NCBI GenBank assembly: GCA_034423575.1
Contig: DAOUIF010000019.1
Location: 1 to 55,486 of the forward strand
Direction: 5' to 3'
Length of the DNA stretch: 55,486 bases
Source of the DNA: Bin87 sp034423575
Lineage (GTDB): Bacteria > Chloroflexota > Dehalococcoidia > Lucifugimonadales > UBA3495
Shown here one piece after another: positions 52,442-55,486 of this stretch; position 1 is the first letter of the stretch, and every line of letters starts with the position of its first letter. Both the position numbers and the translations under genes were made by a program. The notes beneath the pieces are model-generated. The model ran no database searches. It was not told the DNA's origin and saw only the letters and a list, made by a program, of their open reading frames with translations.

Positions 52442-52654
52442 TTGCGCCGGCTGGACAGGCAGATGGCCCGGCGCGTGATTGACTATATGGACGAGCGGGT
52501 CGCAACTCGAACCGATCCACGCGGTTTGGGCCGAGCCTTGACTGGACCAATGGGAGCGCTTTGGCGGTATCGCGTAGGAGATTGCCGGGTCGTATGCGAC
52601 ATCCAGGATGAAGTTATGCGTGTGCTGGTGGTTCGTGTGGGCAGACGCGGCTAG
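52442..52654 (+). CDS. RelE-like toxin, canonical start codon missing
   Basis: From TTG 52442 (AGGAG at 52433-52437) this gives 70 residues with the RelE core: LRRLDRQMARRVIDYMDERV, DPRGLGRAL, GALWRYRVGDCRVVCDIQD and the final MRVLVVRVGRR. In family members about 15 more residues precede this. In frame upstream, codons 52391-52441 read GATLPWKIECSETARSQ, which matches a RelE N-terminus, but no ATG, GTG, TTG or CTG occurs before a TAA at 52388. So the toxin is either N-truncated through TTG, begins at a rare ATT (52412), or has lost its start. RelE toxins cleave mRNA on the ribosome. Confidence 0.75.
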   Translation: MRRLDRQMARRVIDYMDERVATRTDPRGLGRALTGPMGALWRYRVGDCRVVCDIQDEVMRVLVVRVGRRG

Positions 52655-52687
52655 CGTATATCGCTCACCGTAACAGCTCAATACCAC

Positions 52688-52715
52688 GCAGGGGCGGATA
52701 ACCATCCGCCCCTGC
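52688..52715. terminator. Bidirectional terminator between RelE-like and Rieske genes
   Basis: GCAGGGGCGGAT and ATCCGCCCCTGC form a perfect 12-bp stem with an AACC loop, followed on the plus strand by ATTTTG. The genes on both sides converge on it. Confidence 0.85.
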
Positions 52716-52740
52716 ATTTTGTCGGTATGTGGAAGGTGCG

Positions 52741-54045
52741 CTACTTCCCGTTGCGATGCTGTGACCCGTCGGGATACAGGTCGTCCCACAGCGCGTCACG
52801 CCAGTCCACTCCCACCGGCAGGATCGCCTGCGACGGCCGCAGCATGTAGTAGTTGTCGCCGACGCCGGGCGGCGCTCCGCCCTCGGCCACCGTCCTCGCC
52901 GCTTGCAGCAGCTGCCTGCGGGCGTAGATGATGGCCATGTCGGTGCGTGAGAGGTTCTCTCGTGAGCGGTCGACGATGTAGCCCATGCTCTCCTGCACGG
53001 CGACGTCCTGGGCATTCACGCCGTCGATCCCGCTGAAAGTCTCGGTCTTTTGCACTGATCGGTCGATCATCCAGTTATTGTCCCGGTTGACCCTGGTGCG
53101 GAAGTCGGTGAGCATGTGCTCCGGCCCGCGCCCGTAGCCCCGGTCCATGTCCACACGCTCGTCCTGGTCGATGGGGTCGTCGTAGGACAGGTCCCAGTTC
53201 CAGACCATCACGTTGTTGTCATCCATTGGGACCCACATGTGTCCCGACGCGAGGAAACCCACTGGACCCGCCTTGCCGCGATAGCCGCGCTGGCTGGCGC
53301 GGATCTGGTGGAAGGGCATCACGAAGTGGTAGGCCCGCACGTGGTTGCCCTCGTCGCCCAGCGAACGGATGCCGGCGTAGCGATAGCCATAGTCCGTGAT
53401 GTCCACCTCCAGTTCCGGCGGCTTGCCCCGCACGTGGGGTGAGTCAACCCGCAGGCCAGCGTGGGTGGTGTCCACCCGCAGCGTGCGGTGCAGGATCGTG
53501 GCGTGGGCCGAGTCGATTCCGCCCTCCAGGGCCTGCAGCCAGTTGCACTCCTGGATGTTCTTGGTGACGTGCCGGTGGGTTTCCGGCACGGCTGCCCACT
53601 CGAACTTGGGCGGCGGAGGCATGTGCTCCTTCGGTCCCATGTAGGCCCAGATGACGCCGCCCAGCTCGACGGTGGGGTAGGAAGTGGTCGTCATCTTGGA
53701 CGGGAAGTCGCTGTCCTCCGGTTCGTTCATCATGTCCACGCACTGTCCGTTCACGTCGAACTTCCAGCCGTGGTACACGCAGCGCAGGCCGCAGTCTTCG
53801 TTGCGGCCCAGCCACAGCGACACCAGGCGGTGCGGGCAGAACTCGTCAAGCAGGCCGATGCGCCCGTCGGTGTCGCGAAAAGCCACCAGTTCCTCGCCCA
53901 GCAGCTTGACCCGGACCGGCTCTCCGTCGGGCTCCGCCAGCTCCCAGGACAGCAAAGCCGGCATCCAGTAGCGGCGCATCAAATCGCCCATGGGCGTGCC
54001 GGCCCCGACTTGCGTGAGCGTCACATTCTCTGCTTGCGAAATCAT
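52741..54045 (-). CDS. Rieske-type aromatic ring-hydroxylating oxygenase, large subunit
   Basis: 434 residues from MISQAENVTL, with GGAGGAGG upstream; the frame is open to 54144. The Rieske cluster ligands are Cys70, His72 (FCPHRLVSL) and Cys89, His92 (LRCVYHGW). The mononuclear iron site follows in ECNWLQALEGGIDSAHATILH (Asp with two His). The general layout is that of phthalate or vanillate demethylase-type oxygenases, which use a separate reductase; none is adjacent. It hydroxylates or O-demethylates an aromatic substrate not known here. Confidence 0.94.
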   Translation of the reverse strand: MISQAENVTLTQVGAGTPMGDLMRRYWMPALLSWELAEPDGEPVRVKLLGEELVAFRDTDGRIGLLDEFCPHRLVSLWLGRNEDCGLRCVYHGWKFDVNGQCVDMMNEPEDSDFPSKMTTTSYPTVELGGVIWAYMGPKEHMPPPPKFEWAAVPETHRHVTKNIQECNWLQALEGGIDSAHATILHRTLRVDTTHAGLRVDSPHVRGKPPELEVDITDYGYRYAGIRSLGDEGNHVRAYHFVMPFHQIRASQRGYRGKAGPVGFLASGHMWVPMDDNNVMVWNWDLSYDDPIDQDERVDMDRGYGRGPEHMLTDFRTRVNRDNNWMIDRSVQKTETFSGIDGVNAQDVAVQESMGYIVDRSRENLSRTDMAIIYARRQLLQAARTVAEGGAPPGVGDNYYMLRPSQAILPVGVDWRDALWDDLYPDGSQHRNGK

Positions 54046-54155
54046 AGGGCATACCTCCTCCGGATGGCTGTCAGAGTAGCAGCAAATGGGTCGATTTGCT
54101 ATGCTGGCGTCGCCCATACGGTCGAGAGCCAGCGGGACGCCCACAAGGATACAAA

Positions 54156-54431
54156 ATGAGCGCGGTGGCTACACTCAGCAACATCCGTGTTGCTTTGATA
54201 GAGCAGGGTTATTCAGCCGAGATGGTTGACGCCATGTTGGACTTGCTCGGCATCATGATGCTGGAGCGTTCCCTGGCGTCAAAAGACGATGTCAAAACGC
54301 CGCAAGACGAGCTGACACAGTTCAAAATCGACGTCATCGATAGGTTTGCCCAGCTGCGCATTGATATGCGCCGGGAAATCACTGATATCCGAATCGAGAT
54401 GAACCACAAACTTGCCCAGCGAGTAGCCTAG
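54156..54431 (+). CDS. Small helical/coiled-coil protein
   Basis: 91 residues from MSAVATLSNI with AAGGAT eight bases upstream; the frame continues upstream to 54096 without support. An N-terminal helical part (ALIEQGYSAEMVDAMLDLLG) is followed by a heptad-like coiled coil (FKIDVIDRFAQLRIDMRREI). No domain recognised. It stands alone between the divergent Rieske gene and the amidohydrolase. Confidence 0.65.
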   Translation: MSAVATLSNIRVALIEQGYSAEMVDAMLDLLGIMMLERSLASKDDVKTPQDELTQFKIDVIDRFAQLRIDMRREITDIRIEMNHKLAQRVA

Positions 54432-54487
54432 GTTTTGCATCGCGCCCCGTGCTGCCGTGAGTGGACGAGAACGCAGGATTGTCCCCA

Positions 54488-55273
54488 ATGGAAATCGTTG
54501 ATACCCACGTACACATCGGCCGCGACCACTACGAGCCGGTGGAGATGCTGCTGGCTCAGATGGAGCTGAACGGCGTAGCCAAGACCGTGCTGGTGCAGTC
54601 CACGGCGACCCTGGACAACTCCTACGTGCTGGAATGCCGGCAGCGCTTCCCCGGGCGCCTGGCCGTGGTTTGCCGCGTGGACGTGGACGACCCGGCGGCG
54701 CCGGACACCCTGGAGGGCCTGCGCGACGCCGGCGCCGAGACCCTGCGCATACGCAATTTCCACCGCTCGCCGGGAAACGACCCTCTGGCCATCTGGCGGG
54801 CCGCCGCCCGGTTGGGGGTGTCCGTCAGCGTCGGAGGGCCGGCCGAAGGCTTTGCGTCCGACGAATTCGCCAGGCTGGTGGAAGAGTTGCCTGACCTGAC
54901 CGTCATCATCGAGCACCTGGCCGGCATGGGCATCCACGCCATCGGCGCGCCGGAGATGCCGCCCGACGATGTGTTCCGGCAGTCCCTGACCCTCTCGCGC
55001 TTCCCCAACACGGTGATGAAGATCCACGGCATGGGCGAGATCAGCGACCCGCCCTTCCCCTACCGGAACACGCCGCCCTACGTGCGCATGGCCTACGATG
55101 CCTTCGGCCCGGACCGGATGATCTGGGGCTCGGACTGGCCGCGGGTGACCAACCGCGAAGGGTACCGCAACTCGTTGCGACACACCTGGCGGCAGATGGA
55201 AGAGTGGTGCCCCAAGGCTGATCTGGCGAAGATATTTGGTGGAACCGCTCTAGCGTTATGGTCCTTTGCATAG
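54488..55273 (+). CDS. Amidohydrolase family protein
   Basis: 261 residues from MEIVDTHVHIG; the frame is open to 54461. The opening DTHVHI is the metal-binding HxH of the amidohydrolase-2 group (PF04909 type). IIEHLAG near residue 141 and the late IWGSDWPRVTNREG (metal-binding Asp) complete the site. Members include 2-pyrone-4,6-dicarboxylate hydrolase and decarboxylases such as gamma-resorcylate decarboxylase, so action on an aromatic-acid derivative is likely. Confidence 0.92.
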   Translation: MEIVDTHVHIGRDHYEPVEMLLAQMELNGVAKTVLVQSTATLDNSYVLECRQRFPGRLAVVCRVDVDDPAAPDTLEGLRDAGAETLRIRNFHRSPGNDPLAIWRAAARLGVSVSVGGPAEGFASDEFARLVEELPDLTVIIEHLAGMGIHAIGAPEMPPDDVFRQSLTLSRFPNTVMKIHGMGEISDPPFPYRNTPPYVRMAYDAFGPDRMIWGSDWPRVTNREGYRNSLRHTWRQMEEWCPKADLAKIFGGTALALWSFA

Positions 55274-55311
55274 CAGACCCACATATCCACTTATTTGGGT
55301 TGCTATTGTGA

Positions 55312-55341
55312 TTGTCAAAACGGCGTGGGCTGTCCTATCAT
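55312..55341 (+). promoter_or_regulatory. Candidate promoter of the terminal lipoprotein gene
   Basis: TTGTCA (55312-55317) and TATCAT (55336-55341) are 18 bases apart, with a leader of about 50 bases to the ATG at 55398. Confidence 0.5.
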
Positions 55342-55397
55342 TGGAACGAATTTTGCGCCACCGAAGCGTGCCATAGAAACACAGGAGGAAAACGGTA

Positions 55398-55486
55398 ATG
55401 AAGCGATACGTTAAGTACGTCGCCGGCGCGATGGTGATGGCCGGCATTGTGGCCATGATGGCCTGTACCGGAGACGAGCCCACCGC
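55398..55486 (+). CDS. Lipoprotein, N-terminal fragment (runs off window)
   Basis: 29 codons from ATG 55398 with AGGAGG ten bases upstream. The sequence MKRYVKYVAGAMVMAGIVAM ends in MAC, a lipoprotein signal with Cys at residue 23, then TGDEPT. The start resembles solute-binding lipoproteins of transporters, but that cannot be told from this fragment. Confidence 0.8.
   Translation, partial: MKRYVKYVAGAMVMAGIVAMMACTGDEPT

Overview
This is a GC-rich bacterial window. I read it as a Chloroflexota genome of the SAR202/Dehalococcoidia type. That is an inference from gene content, not from a marker search. The content is two complete flavin (LLM-class) oxidoreductases and one partial one, four alpha/beta hydrolases counting a divergent one, a tandem carboxymuconolactone-decarboxylase protein, an MmgE/PrpD protein, a Rieske oxygenase, an amidohydrolase, a dispersed CoxS/CoxL/CoxM-type molybdenum hydroxylase, and large secreted Fn3/Ig/TIG proteins. 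Housekeeping anchors are rpsO-pnp, glyA and a tRNA-Gly(CCC).

Layout. 1-10.4 kb: catabolic genes (LLM, SDR, MmgE/PrpD, hydrolase, CMD, GlcG, ABM monooxygenase-like), a PIN toxin with its antitoxin, an HPP membrane protein and a thioredoxin-like lipoprotein. 10.5-15.8 kb: cytidylate-kinase-like protein, rpsO-pnp (PNPase with a long RGG tail), an alpha/beta hydrolase and tRNA-Gly. 15.9-24.7 kb: an accessory stretch with HicBA, an HNH protein, a Na/Pi cotransporter, a probable restriction endonuclease overlapping a beta-class DNA methyltransferase, and a phage packaging pair (portal, large terminase) without capsid or tail genes. 25.3-35.6 kb: five consecutive plus-strand secreted or anchored proteins, three very large, one with a collagen-like Gly-X-Y stalk. 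35.6-43.5 kb, minus strand: glyA, then a signalling island reading PP2C phosphatase, vWA, decayed vWA, TM2 protein, Uma2-type nuclease fold, membrane-spanning Ser/Thr kinase. 43.6-55.5 kb: DUF3500, CoxS / CoxL-CoxM split by a lower-GC dCTP-deaminase-like pair, a retropepsin-like protease, hydrolase plus LLM, RelBE-like pair, Rieske oxygenase, amidohydrolase, and the start of a lipoprotein.

The best candidate for an unusual system is 36967-43495. Phosphatase + vWA + kinase is the core known as the TerY-phosphorylation triad. Here it is joined by TM2 and Uma2 proteins, and the kinase carries five predicted membrane helices and an extracytoplasmic-type tail. The second vWA has an in-frame stop and has lost its MIDAS residues. 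A third vWA start (seven codons) survives at the PP2C stop, cut off by a copy of a dispersed palindromic repeat. That repeat (consensus arm TCAGAATCAGGATT) also lies next to pnp and on both sides of the terminase gene.

The rest is fairly ordinary for such genomes: substrate-processing oxidoreductases and hydrolases in small, mostly independent units with frequent convergent hairpin terminators, interspersed with toxin-antitoxin pairs.
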